Positions 27,211 through 36,236 of a stretch of 64,000 nucleotides of DNA are shown piece by piece. The stretch is from Pseudoalteromonas sp. R3 (GTDB lineage Bacteria; Pseudomonadota; Gammaproteobacteria; Enterobacterales; Alteromonadaceae), in NCBI RefSeq assembly GCF_004014715.1, contig NZ_CP034835.1:1426001-1490000 (forward strand). Direction: 5' to 3'. Each line of letters starts with the position of its first letter. Positions within the stretch are counted from its first letter, which is position 1. The position numbers and the translations under genes were made by a program. The notes below the pieces were generated by a model. It searched no databases and was not told where the DNA came from. It worked only from the letters and a program-made list of their open reading frames with translations.

Positions 27211-29150
27211 TTGTTTATGAACCCCTCGAAAAGAAGGTCTTGCTCAATCAGGCTGACACACGCAGGAATGACCAAAGCACCTTCAGCGCGTTGGTTCTGC
27301 TTTTGCACAGATACGCCAGCATAGGTTTCTACCTGCTCAACCCATATTGCGCCTTCCTGTATATAAGCGCGCTCAAGAACAGTTTCTGTGTTTGCATGTT
27401 GAACTAATAAAGACATAGCCACTGGCGCCGACAATGTTGCTAATGTTGTAGCCTGCTTGACGCCTTTGCCCGCCAGAGCATAAGTATCCATTACTATCAT
27501 AGCGTCACAGCTGTCGGCAATCCGTGATTCTTTGGCCGGTACGACTTCGCTGACGCCGTTGCCGAATGCGCCGCGACGATTGTGTCTTTTAATATATAAC
27601 CAGTCCGGGCGAGCAGAAGCGATTGCTCTGAGTAGCTCATCTCGGTTATAACTGGCGGCTTTGTCGAGCGGTGGCAGGGAGAAGGCTTCTCTCAGTTGTG
27701 CGCTGAATTGTCGGGCTTCACGGATAGCATCTTCCTCGATACGCAAAAAAGGGGCCTTGCCGCGCACCAGTGCGATGATCAGTTCCAGATCACAGTTGTT
27801 TGGCAGCGCTTTGCAAAGTTGATCCAGCTGATCAGCATCACTCGGAAGCTGATAGACGCGCGTAGGTACAGACATCACCGCTACGGCATCTATCATTGCC
27901 TGACGCAGGCGGTTGTCCGGCATGCAGGTGATCAGGTGGCCGAGTTCTACATCTATCGGCAAAGGGTATAGTTGTTTACCGAGTGCAGTCGCACGGTTGT
28001 ACTCATCTAGTGCGCCTATTTGTTGAAGCAGTGCAACCGCTTTTTGCCCGGAGCTTGCGGGTATGGGATCGATAAAGCTCAGTGTATTGATCCCATCAGC
28101 TGCACACCCCGCAGCTAGCACTAGCTCTGTCAGCGCTTCTCGTTGTACTTCGGGTGGAGTTCTGTCTATCAATGGGGCGTATTGCCCATACAGGCGTAAA
28201 CAAAGTCCTTCCTGAGTGCGTCCGGCCCGGCCGAGCCGCTGCTTTGCCGAATCCCGACCGATTGCATCCAGACCCAGCACTGTTTTACCATTTCTAAGGT
28301 GGGTACGTCGTTCCAGTCCTGAATCAATGACACAGGTGATATTGGGAATAGTCAGAGAGGTTTCCGCTACATTGGTAGCCAGAATAATACGTTGTTGGTT
28401 CTGCTGTTGTAGCGCTCTTTGCTGATCGATAGGGGCACAGCCACTAAACAGAGGGATCACCAGGGCATCAAGTACTTTTAACTGGGCGGCACATTGCATG
28501 ATTTCGCCTTTACCAGGCAGAAAAACCAGGATATCACCCGAAGTGCGTTGCAAAGCGTAGTCGCAGGCCGCTTTTACTCGCTCACTTAGATGGTCCCGGT
28601 CGGGCATGGCGCGCATGTCCTTAGCCAGAAAACGTTCTTCAACGTTAAACATTTTTCCTTCGGAGGTTAATAAAGGAGCATCTAAATAGCTGACGAGTCT
28701 GTTGGCTGACAAAGTAGCGGAGGTAACGACCAGTCGATGGGCTGCTTGGCGTTTCAACATCGCGAGTAACAAGTCCATATCCCAGCGTCGTTCATGGAAT
28801 TCATCCAACATGACAACGGCGAAATCGCTTAGGCGATTGTCAAAGTACCAGCGCAATGCTACGCCTGGCGTTGCAAATACTATCTCAGAGTTTTCTTGAA
28901 ACAGACCCTCAAAACGGATTGCATATCCGACCTGCTCACCAATCGGACTGTTTTGCTGCTGCGCGACATATTCAGCCAGCGAGGTACAGGCGATGCGGCG
29001 AGGCTGGATCACCAGAACCCGTCCTTGTTTGGCTGCCCAGACAGGAAGTTGCGTGGACTTTCCTGAGCCCGTAGCTGCGGCGACAATCACGTTGCCTCGG
29101 GTTAAATAGTCGCAAAACTGTGTTTTTATCTGTTCGATTGGCAGTGACAT
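27207..29150 (-). CDS. hrpB: HrpB-type ATP-dependent DExH helicase, C-terminally short
   Basis: 647 residues, about 160 shorter than E. coli HrpB (809). Walker A is AATGSGKST (about 24-32), the Walker B box is LDEFHERR (the DEFHER form is typical of HrpB), then SAT, the LATNVAETSLTIPNI motif V region (about 256-270) and QRLGRAGR motif VI (about 303-310). The HA2-like region follows. The C-terminal HrpB-specific domain, normally ending in a RYPKHxWPEDP-like segment, is absent. HrpB is a DEAH RNA-helicase-like protein of uncertain substrate in proteobacteria. It is divergent from mtfA and coupled to the downstream unknown gene. Confidence 0.88.
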   Translation of the reverse strand: MSLPIEQIKTQFCDYLTRGNVIVAAATGSGKSTQLPVWAAKQGRVLVIQPRRIACTSLAEYVAQQQNSPIGEQVGYAIRFEGLFQENSEIVFATPGVALRWYFDNRLSDFAVVMLDEFHERRWDMDLLLAMLKRQAAHRLVVTSATLSANRLVSYLDAPLLTSEGKMFNVEERFLAKDMRAMPDRDHLSERVKAACDYALQRTSGDILVFLPGKGEIMQCAAQLKVLDALVIPLFSGCAPIDQQRALQQQNQQRIILATNVAETSLTIPNITCVIDSGLERRTHLRNGKTVLGLDAIGRDSAKQRLGRAGRTQEGLCLRLYGQYAPLIDRTPPEVQREALTELVLAAGCAADGINTLSFIDPIPASSGQKAVALLQQIGALDEYNRATALGKQLYPLPIDVELGHLITCMPDNRLRQAMIDAVAVMSVPTRVYQLPSDADQLDQLCKALPNNCDLELIIALVRGKAPFLRIEEDAIREARQFSAQLREAFSLPPLDKAASYNRDELLRAIASARPDWLYIKRHNRRGAFGNGVSEVVPAKESRIADSCDAMIVMDTYALAGKGVKQATTLATLSAPVAMSLLVQHANTETVLERAYIQEGAIWVEQVETYAGVSVQKQNQRAEGALVIPACVSLIEQDLLFEGFINK

Positions 29151-29264
29151 ACGGAGTTGATACTGATAGATATTTTTTAGTGTGTCGGGGATTTTAGCAA
29201 ATCCAGCTTGAAAAGGCTGTCAATTGGGCGCATCTCAGAATTAAATTATCAAAACGTAATTACT

Positions 29265-30092
29265 ATGACAGAAATCAGTTTACTCATCGCCCTGGTCATG
29301 TTTTGTGTTATCTATTGGCGGTTTGATGACCTAAAACGAGCCTATTGGCGGCGCAAATATCAAGGTCAGTCCCTTAGCGAACTGGACAGGCAGGTGCTAC
29401 TGAAATACATGCCGATCTATCGAAACATGACCGACCATGATAGAGCAAGATTGGAGCGCCATATTATGTGGTTTCTTGGTGAAAAACGCCTGTTGGGTCG
29501 TGACGGTCTTAAAACCAACCGGGCAATGGCTTTGATCATCGCGGCGGATGCTTGTCTTTTAGTGCTTAACCAGCAATGGCCGCTGTATCCCAATGTTAAA
29601 GAGATCTTACTTTACCCCAGCAGCTATTATGCCGGGCAGAATAGCCGTGACAGTGCTGGGTTAGTCAGCTTCCATACTGTGGTGCGTCAGGGTGAGTCTT
29701 GGCCAGGTGGCACTCTGGTATTAAGTTGGCATGATGTACTGGAGGGCAATCGTCTGCCTGAAGATGGTCATAATCTGGTGTTTCATGAATTTGCCCATCA
29801 ACTGGACCAGCAAACTGGGCAAACCAATGGCACGCCACAACTGCCAAAAGGCATGAGTTACAAAAAATGGGGGGAAGTGCTGTCTCGGGCCTATCAGCAG
29901 TTGAAAACGCAACTGGCGTATCATATGCCACATGTAGTACATGAGTATGGCGCGACCAATGAAGCTGAGTTTTTTGCCGTGATCACAGAGACCTTTATCG
30001 AGAAACCTCTGCAATTGAAGCAGGAAAACCCGGAGCTGTTCAATTTACTGAGTGACTATTATCGATTCGATCCGCGAGATTGGCTCAAATAG
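29265..30092 (+). CDS. mtfA: MtfA-like zinc metallopeptidase
   Basis: 275 residues from the ATG at 29265; an upstream TTG-started extension overlaps the helicase promoter region and is rejected. Residues 174-178 are HEFAH, the HExxH zinc motif, and NEAEFFAV (about 234-241) supplies the downstream Glu ligand region. An N-terminal hydrophobic segment (5-18) may anchor it in the membrane. In E. coli MtfA binds and titrates the repressor Mlc, which controls ptsG, and has aminopeptidase activity; whether Mlc exists here cannot be seen. It stands alone between hrpB (divergent) and the amidohydrolase gene. Confidence 0.88.
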   Translation: MTEISLLIALVMFCVIYWRFDDLKRAYWRRKYQGQSLSELDRQVLLKYMPIYRNMTDHDRARLERHIMWFLGEKRLLGRDGLKTNRAMALIIAADACLLVLNQQWPLYPNVKEILLYPSSYYAGQNSRDSAGLVSFHTVVRQGESWPGGTLVLSWHDVLEGNRLPEDGHNLVFHEFAHQLDQQTGQTNGTPQLPKGMSYKKWGEVLSRAYQQLKTQLAYHMPHVVHEYGATNEAEFFAVITETFIEKPLQLKQENPELFNLLSDYYRFDPRDWLK

Positions 30093-30182
30093 CCGCAAAG
30101 AATACCATGTTGATAGCATTTTAATGGCAGGCATCGCTAAATTTTGTTGTGATGAGGTGACAATAACAACAAGAGACAATGA

Positions 30183-33100
30183 ATGAACACTACAGTTAAG
30201 ACGGTGCTTGCCCTGTCCGTTTCAGTGGCGCTAGGTAGCACCTGTTTGTCAGCCAATGAGTCGCCACAGTGGCAGGTTGATGCACCTCAAGGCGAATTCT
30301 TCGATGCAAACATCAGCGTTTCTCAGGGAACCTGGATGAATGTGGACGTCAGCCCCGATGGAACCACGCTGGTTTTCGACTTGCTCGGTGATATCTATAC
30401 GATGTCAGTCAAAGGGGGCAAGGCGCGGCAGTTAACCTCAGATATTGCCTGGCAGATGCAACCACGCTTTAGTCCGGATGGCCAATATATTGCTTTTACC
30501 TCTGATCAGGGAGGCGGTGACAACATCTGGGTTATGAAAGCCGACGGCTCGCAGCAACAAGCTATAACCAATGAAACTTTCCGTCTGCTCAATAGCCCGG
30601 CATGGAGTCCGGATGGCAATTTTATTGTGGCAAGAAAGCACTTTACAGGCACTCGTTCTTTGGGAGCCGGAGAGGTCTGGATGTATCACAAAGCGGGTGG
30701 AAAGGGCATCCAGCTTACCAAGCGAGACAACGATCAGAAAGATCTGGGTGAGCCTGCGTATTCGCCGGATGGCCGTTACATATACTTTTCGCATGACGCT
30801 ACACCGGGTAAAACTTTCCACTATTCAAAAGACTCTACTCAAGGTATCTACAAAATAAAACGCTTTGACACCCAAAGCGGGGAGATCGAGGTGATCCTTG
30901 AAGGTATGGGTGGAGCAATTCGCCCAACACCATCTCCAGATGGTAAGTCGCTGGCTTATATCAAGCGAGATGATTTTCAGTCTGCTTTGTATTTGTACGA
31001 TTTAGCTTCAGGTAAAGAAACTAAACTGTATGCTCAACTTGATCGTGATATGCAGGAAACCTGGGCTATCCATGGTGTCTATCCTACTTTATCCTGGACC
31101 CCTGACAACAACAGTCTTATATTTTGGACTGGCGGGCAGATCCATAAACTAGATATAGACGATAAACGCAGTCGAGTTATTCCTTTCGAAGTACAAACCA
31201 CGAAAAAACTGCAAAAGCCGTTACGCTTTACACAGGATATTGATGAACCAGAGTTTAAGGTGAAGATGCTGCGTCATGTTCAGGTCTCACCAGATGGTGA
31301 AACAGCGATCTTTGAGGCACTGGGGCATATATATAAGCGTGATCTGAGCAGTGGTAAGGTCAAACGCCTGACTCGTCAAAGCGAGCACTTCGAGCTCTAT
31401 CCACAGTTTTCCCGAGACGGTAAGAAGATTGTCTATGTAACCTGGGATGACAAAAATCAGGGCAGCATTCGTGTGGTATCAACGCGAACTGGCCGCGGGG
31501 ACACCCTGACACGTGAGGCTGGTAAATATATAGAGCCGACATTTAGCCCTGATGGCAAGCATGTCGTTTATCGCAAAGTTCGAGGTGGCAGCATTTTGTC
31601 TCGCGACTGGTCTTTGAACCCAGGGATCTACCGCGTATCCAGCAAGGGCGGTGAGTCTGAGTTTATCGCTGAGCAGGGCTTCCAACCTCAGTTTGGCAGC
31701 AGCAATGACCGCTTGTTTGTTATGGCAGAAGCACCGACTCCTGAGCTGAGGGTCATCGAGCTCGACACCAAGCAAAGCCGAACTGTGTATAAATCTGAGC
31801 ATGCCACTGAGTTCAGGGTATCACCTGATGGCAAATATCTGGCCTTTGCCGAACGCTTCAAAGTATTTGTTACTCCGTTTGTCGAACGTGGTAAGCCAAT
31901 CACTTTGAGTCATCAGGATAAGCAGTTCCCTGTTAAACAATTGTCGGAACGCTCTGGTGAAAACATCAGTTGGAATGGGGCCAGTGATAAGCTTTACTGG
32001 AGCCTGGGCCCACAACTGTATCATGCCTCGCTGGCTGGCATGTTTGATATAAAACACAATGCTGAAAGCGAAATCAAACTCAACACTGGTAGTGACATTA
32101 GTTTTACTCAAAAGATGGCTGAGCCCGAGGGCATGATTGCATTGGTTGGAGCCAATATTATCACCATGCGGGGGGAGCAGGTGATCCAGGACGGCGTGCT
32201 GCTAACTGATGGCAAACATATCAAGGCCGTCGGCAACAGAGCGGACGTCCGGATCCCTCGCAAGGCCAAAGTCATAGACATAAAAGGTAAAACCTTGATG
32301 CCGGGGTTGGTGGATGTGCATGCACATGGTGCACAGGGAAGTGATGAAATCATTCCTCAACAAAACTGGAAAAACTTGGCCGGTTTGGCACTGGGGGTGA
32401 CCACTATTCACGATCCCTCCAATGATACAACGGAAATCTTCGCGGCCAGCGAGCTTCAAAAAGCGGGGATGATTGTCGGCCCACGCATCTTCTCAACCGG
32501 AACCATATTGTATGGTGCTAATGTTGCCGGATACACTTCACACATTGACTCTCTAGAAGACGCCAAATTCCATCTGCAGCGCTTGCAAAAAGTTGGCGCA
32601 TTTAGTGTAAAGTCATATAACCAACCACGTCGGGACCAGCGACAGCAGGTTGTTCAGGCTGGTCGTGAACTCGGTATGATGGTCGTACCTGAGGGCGGTT
32701 CTTTACTGCAGCACAATTTGAGTATGGTCGTCGATGGGCATACCGGTGTAGAGCACTCTATTCCGGTGGCCAAAATTTATGATGATATTCGCCAGTTGTG
32801 GTCGCAAACTGAGGTTGGTTATACGCCAACTCTGGGCGTGGCTTATGGTGGGATCTGGGGGGAAAACTACTGGTATGACAAAACTGATGTGTGGAATCAC
32901 CCTCGTCTGAGCAAGTTTGTGCCTAAATCTCAGCTACTGCCGCGTTCATTACGTCGTGTTAAGGCGCCCGATCATCATTACAATCATGTTAGTAATGCAC
33001 AGGTTGCTGCTCAGCTACAAGACCTCGGCGTTATGGTGAATCTGGGGGCGCATGGTCAGCGAGAAGGGCTTGCGGCACACTGGGAAATGTGGATGTTTGC

Positions 33101-33356
33101 TCAGGGAGGGATGTCAGCACACGAGGTATTACGCGCAGCCACGCTAGACTCAGCACGCTACATTGGCCTGGATGAACATATTGGCTCACTGGAAGCTGGT
33201 AAGCTGGCTGATCTGATAGTGATTGATGGCGATCCGCTGAAAGACATTCGGGTTACAGACAAGGTGCAATATACCATGATCAATGGGCGCTTATTCGATG
33301 CGGCGACCATGAACGAAGTGGGTAAAAAGCAAAGAGATAAACTCTACTTTGAATAA
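30183..33356 (+). CDS. TolB-type beta-propeller fused to amidohydrolase, secreted
   Basis: 1057 residues with a signal peptide ending near LSANE. The N-terminal two thirds (about 45-640) hold repeated PD40/TolB-like blades (S-P-D-G motifs such as FSPDGQYIAFTSD, YSPDGRYIYFS, VSPDGKYLAFAE). The last third is an amidohydrolase: MPGLVDVHAHG at about 703-713 gives the metal-binding HxH, with later VEHS (about 859) and the C-terminal LADLIVIDGDPLKDI. Members of this periplasmic fusion class are annotated as amidohydrolases or dipeptidase-like enzymes; the substrate is unknown. A hairpin terminator follows. It is monocistronic. Confidence 0.9.
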   Translation: MNTTVKTVLALSVSVALGSTCLSANESPQWQVDAPQGEFFDANISVSQGTWMNVDVSPDGTTLVFDLLGDIYTMSVKGGKARQLTSDIAWQMQPRFSPDGQYIAFTSDQGGGDNIWVMKADGSQQQAITNETFRLLNSPAWSPDGNFIVARKHFTGTRSLGAGEVWMYHKAGGKGIQLTKRDNDQKDLGEPAYSPDGRYIYFSHDATPGKTFHYSKDSTQGIYKIKRFDTQSGEIEVILEGMGGAIRPTPSPDGKSLAYIKRDDFQSALYLYDLASGKETKLYAQLDRDMQETWAIHGVYPTLSWTPDNNSLIFWTGGQIHKLDIDDKRSRVIPFEVQTTKKLQKPLRFTQDIDEPEFKVKMLRHVQVSPDGETAIFEALGHIYKRDLSSGKVKRLTRQSEHFELYPQFSRDGKKIVYVTWDDKNQGSIRVVSTRTGRGDTLTREAGKYIEPTFSPDGKHVVYRKVRGGSILSRDWSLNPGIYRVSSKGGESEFIAEQGFQPQFGSSNDRLFVMAEAPTPELRVIELDTKQSRTVYKSEHATEFRVSPDGKYLAFAERFKVFVTPFVERGKPITLSHQDKQFPVKQLSERSGENISWNGASDKLYWSLGPQLYHASLAGMFDIKHNAESEIKLNTGSDISFTQKMAEPEGMIALVGANIITMRGEQVIQDGVLLTDGKHIKAVGNRADVRIPRKAKVIDIKGKTLMPGLVDVHAHGAQGSDEIIPQQNWKNLAGLALGVTTIHDPSNDTTEIFAASELQKAGMIVGPRIFSTGTILYGANVAGYTSHIDSLEDAKFHLQRLQKVGAFSVKSYNQPRRDQRQQVVQAGRELGMMVVPEGGSLLQHNLSMVVDGHTGVEHSIPVAKIYDDIRQLWSQTEVGYTPTLGVAYGGIWGENYWYDKTDVWNHPRLSKFVPKSQLLPRSLRRVKAPDHHYNHVSNAQVAAQLQDLGVMVNLGAHGQREGLAAHWEMWMFAQGGMSAHEVLRAATLDSARYIGLDEHIGSLEAGKLADLIVIDGDPLKDIRVTDKVQYTMINGRLFDAATMNEVGKKQRDKLYFE

Positions 33357-33372
33357 GTGATACGACAGGTAT

Positions 33373-33405
33373 AAAAAAACCGCTTCAGTTGAAGCGGTTT
33401 TTTCG
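33373..33405. terminator. Terminator between convergent genes
   Basis: Stem AAACCGCTTCA paired with TGAAGCGGTTT and a T run (TTTTTT) on the plus strand, with a matching A run upstream so it can also work leftward. It serves the amidohydrolase and the DEAD-box helicase genes. Confidence 0.9.
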
Positions 33406-33416
33406 TTTAAATCAGA

Positions 33417-35270
33417 TTATGAAAAGCTGATCTCGCCACGCTCTTTGCGTCTGCCGTCACGCTTGTCACCACGTGGGTCTTTGAAGCTGCGCTTGCGATC
33501 ACCTCGGCCTTCGCCACGTTCGCCACGACCTTCAAAGCGACGCTCATCACGACCGCCTGAACGACGTTCGCCACCGCGACGTTCACCACCGTTGCCCTGA
33601 TCGGCAGGGTGCGTGCTCTTGGTCATCTTCATTGGGCGCTGACAAATGTAAACGCTTTGGAAGTGTGACAGCGTATCTGCCGGCATATCCTGAGGCAGCT
33701 GAACGGTGCTGTGCTCATCAAACAAACGGATTTCACCAATAAACTTGCTTGAGATATCAGCTTCGTTAGCAATCGCACCAACGATGTTCTTGACCTGTAC
33801 GCCGTGCTCACGACCGACTTCGATACGATAGGTATCCATAGGACCGGTGTTGCGACGTGCATTGCCTTTGCGCTCACCACGCTCGCCACGTTCACCACGA
33901 CGCTCGCGGTTACCGTCACGGTTACCATCGCGCTCGCGACGCTCACGTTGCACCTGAATTTCCTGAACTTTCAGCGGCGACTGCTGCTGTGCCAGGCACA
34001 GAAGTGCAGCGGCCAGCTCAGTTTGGCTCAGTTCCAGTTTCTCAGCCATGCCTTGTGCTACTTCACTGAAGAACTCGATGTCTTTGTGATCCAGCGCCAG
34101 GCTTAGTTTACTTTGTAGTGCTTCAATACGCTTTTGCTCAACGACTTTCGCGTTAGGCAGTTCAACCTGCTCGATATCAGAGCGGGTATGGCGCATGATG
34201 TTACGTAGCAGGTAACGCTCATTACCTTTTACGAACAGAATAGCTTTACCTTTACGACCAGCACGACCTGTACGACCGATACGGTGTACATAGGCTTCGC
34301 TGTCTTGCGGGATATCATAGTTGATAACCAGGCTCAGACGATCTACGTCCAGACCACGTGCCGCAACGTCCGTTGCGATAACGATGTCTAACAGACCACT
34401 TTTCAGACGCTCTACCGTACGCTCACGGGCTTGCTGGTTCATGTCACCATTCAGTGGTGCCGCAGAGAAGCCTTCGCGTTCAAGTAGTTCAGCAAGCTGA
34501 ACAGTATCATTACGAGTACGAACAAACACGATAGACGCATCGTAGTCTTCCGCTTCTAAGAAGCGTACGATGGCTTTGTTTTTATGTGTCGTTGCACGCC
34601 AGTAAACTTGCTCGATTGTGTCAACAGTCGAGTTACGTGGTGTGATTTTTACTTGCTCTGCGTTATCTAAGTACTTAGAACAAATAGATTGGATCTGCTT
34701 TGGCATGGTTGCAGAGAACAAACAGGTTTGCTTCTCTACTGGTGTTTTTTCCATGATGCTTTCAACATCATCGATAAAGCCCATGCGTAGCATCTCATCG
34801 GCTTCGTCCAGCACCAAGGCTTTCAGATCCGACAAATCGATGGTCTTACGGTTAATGTGGTCAATCAAACGACCCGGTGTTGCCACGATGATCTGTGCGC
34901 CACGGCGTAGTGCACTCAGCTGTACGCCATAGCTTTGTCCGCCATACAGAGCCAATACTTCAACACCTTTGGTGTATTTTGCATATTGGTTGAAGGCTTC
35001 CGCGACCTGTAAAGCCAGTTCGCGTGTTGGAGTCAATACTAATATCTGTGGTTGCTTAACGGATGCGTCAACATTGTTTAATAGCGGCAACGCGAACGCC
35101 GCCGTTTTGCCCGTACCCGTCTGCGCTAGTCCCAGCACGTCCTTTCTTTCTAGCAATAACGGTATACATTGAGCCTGGATCTCAGAAGGTGATTGATATC
35201 CCAGCTCTTCGACTGCCTTTAAAATTGCAGGAGAAAGATCTAAAGATTCAAACGTGACTGGTTCTGACAT
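33417..35270 (-). CDS. deaD: DEAD-box RNA helicase DeaD/CsdA
   Basis: 617 residues (E. coli DeaD 629). The Q-motif region is at the N-terminus, then AQTGTGKT (about 49-56), PTRELA, DEAD at about 157-160, SAT, and HRIGRTGR (about 326-333). A DbpA-type RNA-recognition domain follows (about 480-555, YRIEVGREHGVQVKNIVGAI). The C-terminus is a long RGG/RGE-rich tail (about 560-610). This is the cold-shock, ribosome-assembly and mRNA-decay helicase. A second low-complexity RE/RG stretch (about 440-470) separates the core from the RNA-binding domain. The 5' region to grxA is 224 bases and AT-rich, compatible with a cold-shock leader. Confidence 0.96.
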   Translation of the reverse strand: MSEPVTFESLDLSPAILKAVEELGYQSPSEIQAQCIPLLLERKDVLGLAQTGTGKTAAFALPLLNNVDASVKQPQILVLTPTRELALQVAEAFNQYAKYTKGVEVLALYGGQSYGVQLSALRRGAQIIVATPGRLIDHINRKTIDLSDLKALVLDEADEMLRMGFIDDVESIMEKTPVEKQTCLFSATMPKQIQSICSKYLDNAEQVKITPRNSTVDTIEQVYWRATTHKNKAIVRFLEAEDYDASIVFVRTRNDTVQLAELLEREGFSAAPLNGDMNQQARERTVERLKSGLLDIVIATDVAARGLDVDRLSLVINYDIPQDSEAYVHRIGRTGRAGRKGKAILFVKGNERYLLRNIMRHTRSDIEQVELPNAKVVEQKRIEALQSKLSLALDHKDIEFFSEVAQGMAEKLELSQTELAAALLCLAQQQSPLKVQEIQVQRERRERDGNRDGNRERRGERGERGERKGNARRNTGPMDTYRIEVGREHGVQVKNIVGAIANEADISSKFIGEIRLFDEHSTVQLPQDMPADTLSHFQSVYICQRPMKMTKSTHPADQGNGGERRGGERRSGGRDERRFEGRGERGEGRGDRKRSFKDPRGDKRDGRRKERGEISFS

Positions 35271-35442
35271 TAATGCGCCTCAACAAGTTAAAAGAGGCGG
35301 CATTGTACAGCAAAGAAAAAACAATTGCTTGCATAAATTGGCACTAATTTTGTAGGTATTTGATATTGGTCAAAAAATAAACTTATTTATTTTTCTTGAT
35401 TATTAGAATGGCAGATAAGTGGCTATTTTAAAGGGAAAATCA

Positions 35443-35475
35443 TGCCTGAATTGCGGCTTAATGACGACTCAGGCA
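35443..35475 (-). terminator. Possible weak terminator of grxA
   Basis: Stem TGCCTGA / TCAGGCA with a 19-base loop, 20 bases past the grxA stop codon, followed leftward by a modest T-rich stretch. Confidence 0.35.
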
Positions 35476-35494
35476 GGCGTAGTGTGACACTGTG

Positions 35495-35758
35495 TTACTG
35501 ATACAGGCCCAGATTCTCTTTGGCATAGGCTTCAAATTCGGTAAAGCCACCAATGTGGTCTTGGTCAACAAAAATTTGTGGCACGGTTGGACAGGGCTTG
35601 CCTGCGGATTTTTCCAAATCGGCCTTGCTGACACCTTCTTTAATGATATCAATGTAGCGAAACTTAAAATCGTCGCGTTCATTGCTCAGGCGCTCAGCCA
35701 AGTCTTTTGCACGGACACAGTAAGGACAGCCTTCACGGCCAAAAATCACAGTAAACAT
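35495..35758 (-). CDS. grxA: Glutaredoxin 1
   Basis: 87 residues from the ATG at 35758, preceded by GGAG at a good distance; the open frame further upstream is not part of the gene. Residues 7-14 are GREGCPYC with the dithiol active site at 11-14, then VRAKDLAERLSNERDDF, nearly as in E. coli GrxA. The thioredoxin-fold motif TVPQIFVDQDHIGGF (cis-Pro and glutathione-binding GG) is intact. GrxA reduces ribonucleotide reductase, PAPS reductase and OxyR using glutathione. It is followed leftward by deaD and preceded by ppiC on the same strand. Confidence 0.95.
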   Translation of the reverse strand: MFTVIFGREGCPYCVRAKDLAERLSNERDDFKFRYIDIIKEGVSKADLEKSAGKPCPTVPQIFVDQDHIGGFTEFEAYAKENLGLYQ

Positions 35759-35860
35759 AGGGTTCTCCAAATCATTGAGCTTGATAATTAGTATATCGGC
35801 CTGCAGGCAAAATGAAACCGTCAAAAACCGATGGCTATGATAGAGAAAACCGATGATGCT

Positions 35861-36139
35861 TTAGGAGCGATACACAGTTTTGATGAGGTGGTAACCGAAC
35901 TTAGTCTTGACCGGACCATGGACTTCGTAAAGCGGCTTTTTGAAGACCACATCATCGAATGCTTTAACCATATCACCTTTGTTAAATTCGCCAAGGTCAC
36001 CGCCCCGTTTTTTCGATGGGCATAAAGAATGCTGTTTGGCCAGTTTGTTGAAGTCGCCGCCTTTGGCAAGTTTAGCTTTAATGGCAAGGCACTCTTTTTC
36101 GGTTTTAACTAAAATGTGGTAAGCACAGGCTTTTGGCAT
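35861..36139 (-). CDS. ppiC: Parvulin-type peptidyl-prolyl isomerase PpiC
   Basis: 92 residues, matching the 93 of E. coli PpiC. It is a single rotamase domain with no signal peptide, hence cytoplasmic. Signature residues include HILVKTE (8-14), FNKLAKQHSLCPSKKRGGDLGEF (about 30-52, split here only in description) and the C-terminal FGYHLIKTVYR. Active-site His residues at 8 and near 83 are present. It catalyses cis-trans isomerisation of X-Pro bonds. It lies between grxA and a TonB-dependent receptor, all on the minus strand with separate spacing. Confidence 0.95.
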   Translation of the reverse strand: MPKACAYHILVKTEKECLAIKAKLAKGGDFNKLAKQHSLCPSKKRGGDLGEFNKGDMVKAFDDVVFKKPLYEVHGPVKTKFGYHLIKTVYRS

Positions 36140-36183
36140 GATTCAGGTCTCCGGACTATCAAAGGCGCCGATCATGCAAGGAG

Positions 36184-36224
36184 AAGGCCGAAAACGCAAG
36201 TCTCAATTGTCAGCTATCGGCCTT
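36184..36224 (-). terminator. Possible terminator after the third TonB-dependent receptor
   Basis: Stem AAGGCCGA / TCGGCCTT just past the receptor stop codon, with a loop of about 25 bases and only a short T stretch. Confidence 0.45.
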
Positions 36225-36236
36225 TTCAGGGGAGTG

